Shown piece by piece: positions 6,255 to 13,582 of a stretch of DNA of 13,582 nt. This stretch comes from DATDRQ01 sp035291645 (GTDB lineage: Bacteria > Chloroflexota > Anaerolineae > Anaerolineales > UBA4823). The notes under the pieces were generated by a model. It was not told where the DNA came from, searched no databases, and saw nothing but the letters and a program-made list of their open reading frames with translations. Position numbers and translations under genes: made by a program. Where the stretch lies: assembly GCA_035291645.1 (NCBI GenBank), contig DATDRQ010000125.1, forward strand, positions 1-13,582, written 5' to 3'. Every line of letters starts with the position of its first letter. Position 1 is the first letter of the stretch.

Positions 6255-7415
6255 ATGAGGATACTGATTTCGTTGATGTATTACCGGCCGCATTATTCCG
6301 GCCTGACGATTTATTCGGAAAGGCTGGCTAAGGCGCTGGCGGCGCGCGGCCACCAGGTGACCGTCCTGACCTCCCGGTTCAGCCGCAGCCTGCCTGCACA
6401 CGAGGAGATCGATGGGATCACCATCGTGCGGCCTGATGTGCTTCTGCGAGTCAGCAAAGGCGTGATCATGCCGTCCATGCCGGTCTGGGCATGGCGCCTG
6501 GTTCGCCAGGCGGACGTCGTTAACACGCACGTCCCTCAGCCAGATGCGGCCCTCCTGGGGATCTACGCTCGCCTGTTTCAAAAACCGGTCGTACTGACCT
6601 ACCATTGCGATCTCGATCTTCCGAACGGATTCGTTAATTTTTTTGCGAACCAGGGATCTCATCTCGCCAATCACGTCTCCGCCTCCCTGGCAGATGCGAT
6701 CGTGACAAACACACGCGATTTTGCGGAACACTCTCCTTTCTTGAATCGTTATAACGAGAAGGTGATTGAAATCCCTCCACCCATCGAGCTCGTCCCCGTT
6801 TCTAAAGCACAGGTGGGTGAATTCAGGGAGAAGTACGGTATTCTTCCGGGCCAGCGCGTCATCGGGATGGCGGCGCGCCTGGCGACCGAGAAAGGCGTCG
6901 AGTATCTGGTTGATGCGCTTCCCCAGGTACTGAAAAGATTTCCCGAGGCGCGGGTGCTGTTTGCCGGGCAGCACCAGGGAGTGCTGGGTGAAGAAGCGTA
7001 TGCCCAGGCTCTGTCTCCCTGCATCCGCGCATTAGGACGTCATTGGAAATTCCTGGGGATTCTGCCGCCAGCTGAGTGGTCAGCTTTCTTTCATATTGCT
7101 GAAGTGACGGTCCTCCCCAGCATTAACAGCACCGAGTCGTTCGGGATGGTTCAAGTGGAGTCAATGACCTGCGGCACACCGGTGATCGCCAGCGATTTAC
7201 CGGGTGTGCGCCAGCCGGTGCGATCGACCGGGATGGGCTTGATCGTCCAGCCGCAAGATTCGAAGGCGCTGGCTCAGGCGTTGATCGAGGTCCTGCACCA
7301 GCCAGATGGGTACCGGGCCGATCAGGAGGCAATCAAGAACCGGTTCTCACCGGCGCAGGTAGCCGTGGCTTACGAGGGAGTGTTCGCCCGGCTGCTGGAA
7401 TCGCGGCGAAGCTAA
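6255..7415 (+). CDS. Glycosyltransferase family 4 (GT-B fold)
   Basis: This retaining glycosyltransferase would act in the cytoplasm or at the inner membrane face, moving a sugar from a nucleotide donor to an acceptor such as a lipid or growing glycan. The 386-residue product has the GT4 N-terminal lobe starting RILISLMYYRPHYSGLTIY, with a glycine-containing acceptor loop. The C-terminal donor lobe carries GMAARLATEKG (204-214; Arg208 and Lys213 are the usual phosphate-contacting residues). The E-x7-E motif is Glu294 and Glu302 in STESFGMVQVESM, followed by GTPVIASDLPG. I chose ATG 6255 because the conserved fold begins at once there. An in-frame TTG at 6225, overlapping the previous stop, would add ten residues (MSARSRTIEP) with no family support. 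Neither start has a clear ribosome binding site. The sugar and acceptor cannot be told from sequence. Confidence 0.92.
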   Translation: MRILISLMYYRPHYSGLTIYSERLAKALAARGHQVTVLTSRFSRSLPAHEEIDGITIVRPDVLLRVSKGVIMPSMPVWAWRLVRQADVVNTHVPQPDAALLGIYARLFQKPVVLTYHCDLDLPNGFVNFFANQGSHLANHVSASLADAIVTNTRDFAEHSPFLNRYNEKVIEIPPPIELVPVSKAQVGEFREKYGILPGQRVIGMAARLATEKGVEYLVDALPQVLKRFPEARVLFAGQHQGVLGEEAYAQALSPCIRALGRHWKFLGILPPAEWSAFFHIAEVTVLPSINSTESFGMVQVESMTCGTPVIASDLPGVRQPVRSTGMGLIVQPQDSKALAQALIEVLHQPDGYRADQEAIKNRFSPAQVAVAYEGVFARLLESRRS

Positions 7416-7438
7416 GAAATCGGGCAGTGAGAAATCTT

Positions 7439-7444
7439 TATAAT
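7439..7444 (+). promoter_or_regulatory. TATAAT overlapping the methyltransferase start, doubtful -10
   Basis: A perfect TATAAT covers the last bases before and the first two bases of the methyltransferase ATG (7443). If it were a promoter, transcription would begin inside this gene, so it could not serve this start codon. No -35 is seen at standard spacing. I list it only because similar boxes occur near two other gene starts in the window. Confidence 0.12.
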
Positions 7445-8186
7445 GAAAGTAGATCCGGGCGGCGCACACCAGCCATTCGACGAGTCATACTTCAAGAGCG
7501 GTGCTTACGCGCAGGTTTCCTTTGCCCGTTACAGCCAGTACTGGTGGTCGAACCGGTTTTACGCCCAGATTTCTCGCCATTATGGTCCAAAGAAGGGAGC
7601 TGTTTTAGAAGTCGGTTGTGGGCTGGGCCATTTGCTCGGATGGCTATCCGGCCGATATGCGGTCTTTGGGACCGATATAAACGCTTGGGCACTTTCTCAG
7701 GCCCGGAGCAACGTACCCGAGGGCAACTTCGTCCAGGCTTCCGCAGAAGACCTGGGCGCCTTCCCGGAGTCTAGTTTTCAGATCGTGATCGCCAAGCACG
7801 TGGTCGAACACCTCGCAAATCCTGAACAGGCGATCGCGGAGATGAGCCGCGTCCTCTCTCCAAGCGGGCTGCTTCTCATGGCGACACCTAACCTGGATTC
7901 ACCGATGCGAACGGTGAAGAAGGAAGGCTGGATCGGCTATAAGGACCCGACGCACATCAGCTTAAAGCCGCCTGCCAAGTGGCTGGCGATCCTGGAGGAT
8001 CACGGTCTGCACCGGCGAAGAGTCTTCTCCGACGGTTTTTGGGATGCACCATATGTCTCCTCTCTGCCGAATTCTTTGCAGAAGCTGTTGTTCGGCGCGC
8101 CGGGTGGCTTGCAAGCCATCCTGGGATGGGGTATCATTCCCCTTCGCATGGGCGAGAGCATGATCGTCCTGGCGGAAAAGGTATGA
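7443..8186 (+). CDS. Class I SAM-dependent methyltransferase (Methyltransf_11-like)
   Basis: The 247-residue product is a Rossmann-fold methyltransferase. Motif I is VLEVGCGLGHL (54-64), and Asp78 in FGTDIN ends strand 2 and would bind the SAM ribose. EDLGAFPESSFQIVIAKHVVEH holds motifs II-III, and VLSPSGLLLMATPN (137-150) is the strand 5 region. The DPTHIS segment (168-173) resembles that of methyltransferases acting on sugars or lipid-linked intermediates, though this is only suggestive. The N-terminal 50 residues are rich in Tyr and Trp, as in some sugar methyltransferases. The gene sits 27 bases after the GT4 gene, and its stop overlaps the next start (ATGA). It may cap or decorate the glycan made by the neighbouring transferases. 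The ATG at 7443 lacks a strong ribosome binding site, but no better start keeps the N-terminus. Confidence 0.88.
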   Translation: MKVDPGGAHQPFDESYFKSGAYAQVSFARYSQYWWSNRFYAQISRHYGPKKGAVLEVGCGLGHLLGWLSGRYAVFGTDINAWALSQARSNVPEGNFVQASAEDLGAFPESSFQIVIAKHVVEHLANPEQAIAEMSRVLSPSGLLLMATPNLDSPMRTVKKEGWIGYKDPTHISLKPPAKWLAILEDHGLHRRRVFSDGFWDAPYVSSLPNSLQKLLFGAPGGLQAILGWGIIPLRMGESMIVLAEKV

Positions 8187-10363
8187 CCGACGAGCCCTCC
8201 CTACTAGATTATGTCAAGTCGCTTCTCACCCCCTGGCGTGGCGCCCCACTCCAGGTTCCTATCCATGTCCCCGAAGTTCCTTTGGATAGCCCATCAGAGG
8301 CTCAACACATACCGGTAGAAACGGCCTCACCAGCGCCCCAGCCTTCAAGCGAAGCATACGCCAATGAGCTGTCCACGCCGGCTGTCCGGGCTGCTGCCTG
8401 GCCCTGGCGCGGGTTGATCGCCCTGGGACTGGCGCTGGTCGCGCAGCGTTCGCTGGAACCCACCCTGGACCGGGCCTGGCTGCCAGGTGCCTTTTTTTAC
8501 ATCCTGGCGATCGCCTGGACCGTGTGGGCAGAACGAAGAGGCGAATGGAGGCTCGCACCCCTGCCCGAGGTGGCAGCGAATCCGGATTCGTTGGCAGTCC
8601 AGCGGACATACGTCTGGGTAGGAGGGGCATTCGCCGTGCTGGCGTTCTCGACCCTGGGTGGGAATCGCTTCACCAGCCTGAACGTCTTCTTATGGTTGAT
8701 GGCGTTGGTTTGCGTTATCTTAGGGTTCTGGCAACCGGGAGTTCCGTCAGCGCCATGGATGAACCGCATACGCGGTTATCTACCCCGCGATCATTTGAGA
8801 TTGAACGTTTCCGGATGGACGCTGCTCCTGCTCCTGGCTGCCGGGCTGGTGATCTTCTTCCGGGTTTACCGGTTGAACGGGGTGCCGCCGGAGATGCTTG
8901 GCGACCATGCCGAGAAACTGCTGGACGTCTGGGATGTCAATCACGGGCAGACCCACATCTTCTTCCCGCGCAACACCGGCCGTGAAGGGTTGCAGATGTA
9001 CCTGACCGCAGCGGTGATCAACCTGTTTGGGACAGGCTACTCGTTCCTGAGTTTGAAGATCGGCACTGCCATTGCCGGTCTGGCGACACTGCCATTCATC
9101 TACCTGCTTGGCAAGGAGCTGGGCAGCCGGCGGGCGGGCTTATTGGCGCTGGCGCTGGCGGGCGTCGCTTACTGGCCGAACGTGATCACCCGGATCGGAT
9201 TGCGTTTTACGCTTTACCCGCTCTTCGTCGCTCCGACGCTGTACTTCCTGATCCGGGGGCTACGCCGTTCGAACCGCAACGATTTCATCCTGGCAGGACT
9301 GTCGCTGGGAATCGGCCTGCACGGTTACACGCCGATCCGCATCCTGCCTTTCGTGATTGTCGTCGCAGTAGGGCTGTTCTTGCTCCACCGGCAGTCCGCC
9401 GGCGTGCGCAAGCGGACTTTGATTTATCTGGCACTTCTAGCTTTAATCGCCTTGATCGTCTTCTTGCCCCTGCTGCGCTTCTGGATCGAGAACCCCGAGT
9501 TGTTTGGATTGCGCGCCTTCAGCCGCCTCGGACCGATCGAGCAACCGCTGCCTGGACCGGCCTGGCAGATCTTTCTGAAGAACCTGTGGAACGCAGTGAT
9601 CATGTTTGCCTGGAGTAACGGCGAGATCTGGCCTGTCTCCATCCCCTACCGGCCTGCGCTGGATGTATTCACGGGCGCCCTGTTCTACACCGGCGTTGCC
9701 CTGCTGCTCCTCCGATACATCATAAAGAGGAATTGGGAGGACCTGTTCCTGGTCTTGTCTGTTCCAATGCTGATGCTGCCCTCGATCCTGTCCCTGGCTT
9801 TCCCTTCGGAGAATCCTGCCCTGAACCGCGCCGCCGGGGCGCTGGTCCCGGTGTTCCTGATCGCCGGGCTTTCCCTGGATGGCCTGATGAATGGGTTCGA
9901 AGGGCGCCTGGGCAACCGGGTTGGGCGACGCCTGGCCTGGGGATTTGGGATCTTACTGGTCGTTTTGTCTACCGCACAGAATTACGACCTGGTATTCAAC
10001 CAGTACCAGCGCGGATACACGCTTTCGTCCTGGAATACGACGGAGATCGGTGAAGTAATCCGCTCCTACGTCGATACGATCGGCAGCGAAGAGACCGCTT
10101 ACGTGGTCGCCTACCCGTACTGGGTGGATACCCGGCTGGTCGGGATGAATGGCGGATTCCCGACGAAGGATACCGCCATCGCTCCTGAGAATCTGTCCCA
10201 GACCCTGCAAATCCCCCCGCCAAAGCTGTTTGTGATCCACCCGGAGGATGCCAATTCGATCCAGGCTTTACAGCTGTTCTACCCGCACAGCTATTTGCAG
10301 TTGCACGAGTCGAGGGTGGAAAACAAGGATTTCTACCTGTTTCTCGTTTTACCGGAAGATTAG
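8183..10363 (+). CDS. Polytopic GT-C glycosyltransferase (GT39/PMT_2-like)
   Basis: This 726-residue membrane protein resembles the dolichyl/polyprenyl-phosphate-sugar dependent transferases, which add sugars on the outer face of the membrane. Residues 1-70 are soluble: a possible amphipathic helix (LLDYVKSLLTPW, 7-18) then a Pro-rich linker. Four hydrophobic segments (about 76-90, 102-116, 143-160, 165-183) precede the core, which begins near 208. Just after the next helix comes the acidic loop GDHAE (240-244); in GT-C enzymes the first extracytoplasmic loop carries the catalytic acid, so Asp241 or Glu244 are candidates. GREGLQMYL (266-274) and GYTPIRILP (381-389) follow, then several more helices. 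A soluble tail of roughly 115 residues closes the protein. I chose ATG 8183, overlapping the methyltransferase stop, because a longer in-frame reading (from 7979) would lie wholly over that gene. The acceptor is unknown. Confidence 0.85.
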   Translation: MTDEPSLLDYVKSLLTPWRGAPLQVPIHVPEVPLDSPSEAQHIPVETASPAPQPSSEAYANELSTPAVRAAAWPWRGLIALGLALVAQRSLEPTLDRAWLPGAFFYILAIAWTVWAERRGEWRLAPLPEVAANPDSLAVQRTYVWVGGAFAVLAFSTLGGNRFTSLNVFLWLMALVCVILGFWQPGVPSAPWMNRIRGYLPRDHLRLNVSGWTLLLLLAAGLVIFFRVYRLNGVPPEMLGDHAEKLLDVWDVNHGQTHIFFPRNTGREGLQMYLTAAVINLFGTGYSFLSLKIGTAIAGLATLPFIYLLGKELGSRRAGLLALALAGVAYWPNVITRIGLRFTLYPLFVAPTLYFLIRGLRRSNRNDFILAGLSLGIGLHGYTPIRILPFVIVVAVGLFLLHRQSAGVRKRTLIYLALLALIALIVFLPLLRFWIENPELFGLRAFSRLGPIEQPLPGPAWQIFLKNLWNAVIMFAWSNGEIWPVSIPYRPALDVFTGALFYTGVALLLLRYIIKRNWEDLFLVLSVPMLMLPSILSLAFPSENPALNRAAGALVPVFLIAGLSLDGLMNGFEGRLGNRVGRRLAWGFGILLVVLSTAQNYDLVFNQYQRGYTLSSWNTTEIGEVIRSYVDTIGSEETAYVVAYPYWVDTRLVGMNGGFPTKDTAIAPENLSQTLQIPPPKLFVIHPEDANSIQALQLFYPHSYLQLHESRVENKDFYLFLVLPED

Positions 10364-10396
10364 AGGCCGGATCGAATAATCGATACGCCTGCCGCC

Positions 10397-13300
10397 ATGA
10401 CCGAGAGATCCAACCGTTTATCGATCGATATCAAGAGCCTGCTAATCATCCTGGGGCTGATTGCAGTGCTGCTCGTCGGGGCTTATTTGCGTTTTGCCGG
10501 GTTGTCCTGGGGCGAGTACCAGTACCTGCACCCAGACGAGCGCTTTTTGGTGTGGGTCGGCACCGACATCTCCCCGGTCGAACGTCTGGGCGATTACTGG
10601 GATACGGTCAATTCGAGCCTGAACCCGCATAATCGCGGCCATGGCTTCTACGTCTACGGTACCTTGCCCATGTTCCTGGCGCGCTATGTGGTGGAATGGG
10701 TCTACGGGCACTCCGGATTCAACGAGATGACGGATGCTGGGCGGGTGCTCTCGGCGCTCTTCGATCTCGGGACTGTCCTGCTGGTTTTCTTGACCGGGAG
10801 CGTCGTCTATAACCGGCGGGTGGGCCTGCTGGCGGCAGCTTTTTCGGCCCTGGCTGTGCTCCAGATCCAGCACGCCCATTTCTTCACGATGGATTCCTTC
10901 ACCACCTTCTTCGCCATTCTGACCATGTATTTCGCAGCCAGGATTGCGTATCAACGGGAGAATCCCGGCGAGGAAGGAACATACGATCGCCGCGATGCCA
11001 GATTGGCAGACAATCCAGGGTTGGAACCTGATGGATTCCCACTCCAGGAAAGTAGCTTTGGAATCCCAGCCACCCAGGTATCCAACACGCCAGCATCCCT
11101 TACAGGCACCCTGGCAAGTCTCGTCAGGCAGCCAATATTCTCGCTCAGCCTTGGCTTCGGCATCGCCCTGGGAATGGCGGTAGCCTCGAAAATCAACGCT
11201 GCTCCACTGGCTCTGCTCCTGCCTGTGGCAATATTTCTGCGAGTTGCGGAGCTTGATGAGGAAGAAAAGCGCCAGAGGATCCAGCAAGCAATTTTCTACC
11301 TCATATTAGCCGGAGCTGCCAGTCTGCTCGTGTTCCGCATTTTCCAGCCATATGCATTCAGCGGGCCGGGTTTCTTCGAGATCAAACCGAACCCGGCCTG
11401 GGTCGCCAACCTGAACGAGCTGCGTAACCAGGCCAGCGGGGATGTCGATTTCCCACCGGCCTTACAATGGGCGCGCCGCCCGGTCTGGTTCGCCTGGCAG
11501 AACATGGTCCTGTGGGGGATGGGGCTGCCACTCGGTTTACTGGCCTGGGCGGGTTTCCTTTGGGCCGGATGGCGCATGCTAATCGGCGAGTGGCGGCGCC
11601 ACCTCCTGTTGTGGGGCTGGACGGCCCTCTACTTCACCTGGCAGTCACTGATCTTCAACCCGTCCATGCGCTACCAGCTGCTGGTCTACCCAACGCTGGT
11701 CATTTTCGCAGCCTGGGCGGTGATCCAGTTATGGGATAAGGCTTCATTCAACGTAGTGGATTCTGCCAGGAATAATCGCCGTTCACGCCGGGCGGTTGGA
11801 TATAGAGTGCTGGCGATCCTGGTTGGGATGGGGGTCCTGGGCGCGACCGCCGTGTATGCCTTCGCCTTCACCGGGATCTACCTGCGCCCGATCACCCGCG
11901 TGGCGGCTTCGCGTTGGATTTACCAAAATATCCCCGGCCCGATTAACCTGCATATCCAGCAGGATGGATCGATCTATAACCAGCCAGTCCCGCTTCCCTA
12001 CGATTACCTGATCCGGCCTGATATCCCATATTATGGATCGTTTACTGCGGCCAGGAATGGAGAGCTGAATGGAGTCGTTTTAGGGAATATCATCGATCCA
12101 GCCCAGAATTTTGGCCAGAAGAAGTTTTCATTACTCGTTTCGGAACTCCCAGGAGGAGGCAACCAGGTAGGAACCGCCAGCCTCGATGCTGTCCTGACGG
12201 CGGAGAGTGCGAGTGCAGGCCAGGAACTGGCCTTTACCATCGTCCAGCCGGCAGGCCTCATCCAGGGACAGGAGTATTACCTGGAATTGCACCTGGCGCC
12301 CGGGCAGGGCCCGCTCAACCTGAGCGGATCCCTGGACCTGACGATCCAATCAGAGAACCGGGTCACCCAGTCTTTTTCCCTTGAGAATGCGCTGGTTGAC
12401 TACGGCACTCCGTTTATAGCAAGTTTTATTGCCCCGCAGGACGGTTTCCTGGTCGAGGCTGCTTTGAATTTATCGGGTGTGCAAACGGCGGAGCAGGAGG
12501 ACACGCTGCGCCTGACGATCTCCGCCGATCCGGAAGCCGAGAACCAGCTGGCGACTGCTTCCATCACAGGCGATCTTGCCGGAGGGGGCGTTGAGGCCAA
12601 TTCTTCCGGGTCTGCTTTCGTGCTGGATCAGCCTGTGCGGCTAACCGCAGGCCAAAATTATTACTTGACCGTAGAGTATGAAGGCCCAAGAGAGGGCGTC
12701 ACCCTGAAAGGCGCGGCCATCGCCAACGAGGGCGCCTGGGACGATGGGCTGCCGGTGCGCCTGGATGGGAACGATGGCTTTGGCGGGATCTACCAGCCAG
12801 GGCTCAACTTCGACATGTACGAGGATGATAATCCGAACAAACTGGGCCGCTTCTTGGGCATCCTCGACCAGGCGGAATACCTGTTGATCAGCTCCAACCG
12901 CCAGTGGGGGTCCCTGCCGCGCCTGCCCGAACGCTTCCCGATGAACGCCGAATATTACCGCCGGTTGCTGGGCTGCCCGCCGGATCTCAGCATCTCCTGG
13001 TGCTATAACGTGGCTCAGCCGGGCGACTTCCAGGGGGACCTCGGCTACGAGCTGGTAGAAGTCTTCCAGTCTGATCCTTCGCTCGGACTATTTAAGGTCA
13101 ACGACCAGTTCGCCGAAGAGGCGTTCACAGTTTATGATCACCCTAAGGTCTTCATCTTCAAGAAGCAGGACAGCTATGATCCACAGCGGGTACGGAATAT
13201 CCTGGGGGCAGTCGACCTTTCGAAGGTGATCCACGTTACGCCCAAAAAAGCCGAATCGCTTCCCCGGGATATGATGCTGCCACCCGACCACCTCGCTAAC

Positions 13301-13582
13301 CAGTGGGCAGCCGGGAGCTGGTCGGCGCTCTTCAACACCGAATCCCCGCTGAACCGCTGGCCTGCGTTGGGCCTGGTGGCGTGGTACCTGGCGATGCTGC
13401 TGCTCGGTTGGGTCGCCTACCCGCTGGTCCGCTTTGCCTTACCGGGTTTGAGTGATGGAGGCTATCCCCTGGCGCGCACAGCGGGGTTGCTGGTACTTTC
13501 CTACCTGGTCTGGCTGGCCTCCTCCCTGGGCGCCTCGTTCAACCGCCTGACGATCGGCCTGGCGTTAGCCGCAATGGTTCTG
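10397..13582 (+). CDS. Giant GT-C glycosyltransferase with beta-rich ectodomain and DUF2298-like region, 3' end outside window
   Basis: The frame from ATG 10397 is open for 1062 codons to the last base, with an in-frame TAG at 10361 fixing the 5' limit; I read it codon by codon and found no stop. Residues 13-33 form the first helix. The next loop has HPDER (45-49), whose Asp47/Glu48 are likely GT-C catalytic acids, then HGFYVYG (82-88) and HAHFFTMDSF (159-168). More helices run to about 487. Residues about 490-985 are largely hydrophilic and beta-like, with a duplicated module (545-647 and 673-775). From about 985 hydrophobic helices resume, with WYL (996-998), DGGY (1020-1023) and YLVW (1036-1039), which recall the start of DUF2298/Chlor_Arch_YYY membrane proteins. 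A hydrophilic insert of about 55 residues (189-245) splits two GT-C helices. It lies 33 bases after the other GT-C gene and probably shares its transcript. The GT-C call is firm, the DUF2298 call moderate. Confidence 0.85.
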   Translation, partial: MTERSNRLSIDIKSLLIILGLIAVLLVGAYLRFAGLSWGEYQYLHPDERFLVWVGTDISPVERLGDYWDTVNSSLNPHNRGHGFYVYGTLPMFLARYVVEWVYGHSGFNEMTDAGRVLSALFDLGTVLLVFLTGSVVYNRRVGLLAAAFSALAVLQIQHAHFFTMDSFTTFFAILTMYFAARIAYQRENPGEEGTYDRRDARLADNPGLEPDGFPLQESSFGIPATQVSNTPASLTGTLASLVRQPIFSLSLGFGIALGMAVASKINAAPLALLLPVAIFLRVAELDEEEKRQRIQQAIFYLILAGAASLLVFRIFQPYAFSGPGFFEIKPNPAWVANLNELRNQASGDVDFPPALQWARRPVWFAWQNMVLWGMGLPLGLLAWAGFLWAGWRMLIGEWRRHLLLWGWTALYFTWQSLIFNPSMRYQLLVYPTLVIFAAWAVIQLWDKASFNVVDSARNNRRSRRAVGYRVLAILVGMGVLGATAVYAFAFTGIYLRPITRVAASRWIYQNIPGPINLHIQQDGSIYNQPVPLPYDYLIRPDIPYYGSFTAARNGELNGVVLGNIIDPAQNFGQKKFSLLVSELPGGGNQVGTASLDAVLTAESASAGQELAFTIVQPAGLIQGQEYYLELHLAPGQGPLNLSGSLDLTIQSENRVTQSFSLENALVDYGTPFIASFIAPQDGFLVEAALNLSGVQTAEQEDTLRLTISADPEAENQLATASITGDLAGGGVEANSSGSAFVLDQPVRLTAGQNYYLTVEYEGPREGVTLKGAAIANEGAWDDGLPVRLDGNDGFGGIYQPGLNFDMYEDDNPNKLGRFLGILDQAEYLLISSNRQWGSLPRLPERFPMNAEYYRRLLGCPPDLSISWCYNVAQPGDFQGDLGYELVEVFQSDPSLGLFKVNDQFAEEAFTVYDHPKVFIFKKQDSYDPQRVRNILGAVDLSKVIHVTPKKAESLPRDMMLPPDHLANQWAAGSWSALFNTESPLNRWPALGLVAWYLAMLLLGWVAYPLVRFALPGLSDGGYPLARTAGLLVLSYLVWLASSLGASFNRLTIGLALAAMVL
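12029..12337 (+). repeat. First copy of a duplicated beta-type module (protein-level repeat)
   Basis: This covers residues about 545-647 of the giant protein. It carries NQVGTASL (589-596) and then FTIVQPAGLIQGQEYYLELH (613-632), ending in LNLSGS. These match the copy at 12413-12721 with an offset of 127-128 residues and only single-residue gaps. The DNA has diverged, so the repeat shows at protein level only. Alternating hydrophobic residues suggest a beta-sandwich, perhaps sugar-binding. Confidence 0.7.
12413..12721 (+). repeat. Second copy of the duplicated beta-type module (protein-level repeat)
   Basis: This covers residues about 673-775. NQLATASI (716-723) and FVLDQPVRLTAGQNYYLTVE (741-760) parallel the first copy, followed by VTLKGA in place of LNLSGS. 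The opening SFIAPQDGFL parallels SFTAARNGEL. The shared core is x-Q-P-x-x-L-x-x-G-Q-x-Y-Y-L, which looks like the 'maximum load and extent' strand pattern of carbohydrate-binding-like sandwiches. No family name can be given with certainty. Confidence 0.7.

Noticed and set aside
6171..6974. 267-codon open frame on the minus strand across the flippase and GT4 junction
   Set aside because: It overlaps conserved parts of GT4 and shows no domain signs; it is a composition shadow.
7979..8182. 68-codon N-terminal extension of the first GT-C gene
   Set aside because: It would overlap the conserved methyltransferase entirely, and the ATG at 8183 forms a normal ATGA junction.
10442..11287. 281-codon open frame on the minus strand inside the giant GT-C gene
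   Set aside because: The + strand frame there has clear GT-C motifs and continues without a stop; the minus product is hydrophilic, low in structure and unlike any family I know.
1..13582. tRNA, rRNA, CRISPR, insertion sequence or phage features
   Set aside because: No tRNA-like cloverleaf, spaced direct repeats, transposase-like frame or terminal inverted repeats were found by eye, and genes fill nearly all of the window.

Overview
The window is a gene-dense, moderately GC-rich bacterial segment. Every supported gene is on the + strand, often with stop/start overlaps (ATGA, TTGA) or gaps under 50 bases. Gene content suggests a Chloroflexota (Anaerolineae-like) bacterium. The main pointers are the very large GT-C glycosyltransferase that runs into what looks like a DUF2298/'Chlor_Arch_YYY' membrane region, and the run of envelope-glycan genes beside it. 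This placement rests on recognised family features, not on a database search.

Layout. (1) Bases 1-2020 hold the end of a HlyD-type membrane fusion protein and two ABC ATPase genes. Together they look like a split version of the enterobacterial YbhG-YbhF arrangement, but no permease gene follows. (2) Bases 2024-5203 hold housekeeping and regulatory genes: tlyA (rRNA 2'-O-methyltransferase), a small STAS-domain anti-anti-sigma-like protein, and lepA (EF4). The 139-base gap before lepA is the longest non-coding stretch, and it carries a possible terminator and a possible -10 box. (3) Bases 5200-13582 hold an envelope glycan cluster: a flippase-like membrane protein (LPG synthase TM/UPF0104), a GT4 glycosyltransferase, a class I SAM methyltransferase, a polytopic GT-C/GT39-like glycosyltransferase, and a second GT-C protein whose frame is still open at the window edge after 1062 codons.

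How the genes may work together. The last block could build and modify a lipid-linked sugar (GT4, methyltransferase), move or handle the lipid in the membrane (flippase-like protein), and transfer sugars outside the membrane from polyprenyl-phosphate donors (the two GT-C proteins). This is an inference from families and spacing; neither acceptor nor sugar can be read from the sequence. The most notable object is the truncated giant protein at 10397-13582: GT-C core, large extracytoplasmic region with a tandemly duplicated beta-type module, then a second hydrophobic region. No RNA genes, CRISPR arrays, insertion sequences or attachment sites were seen.
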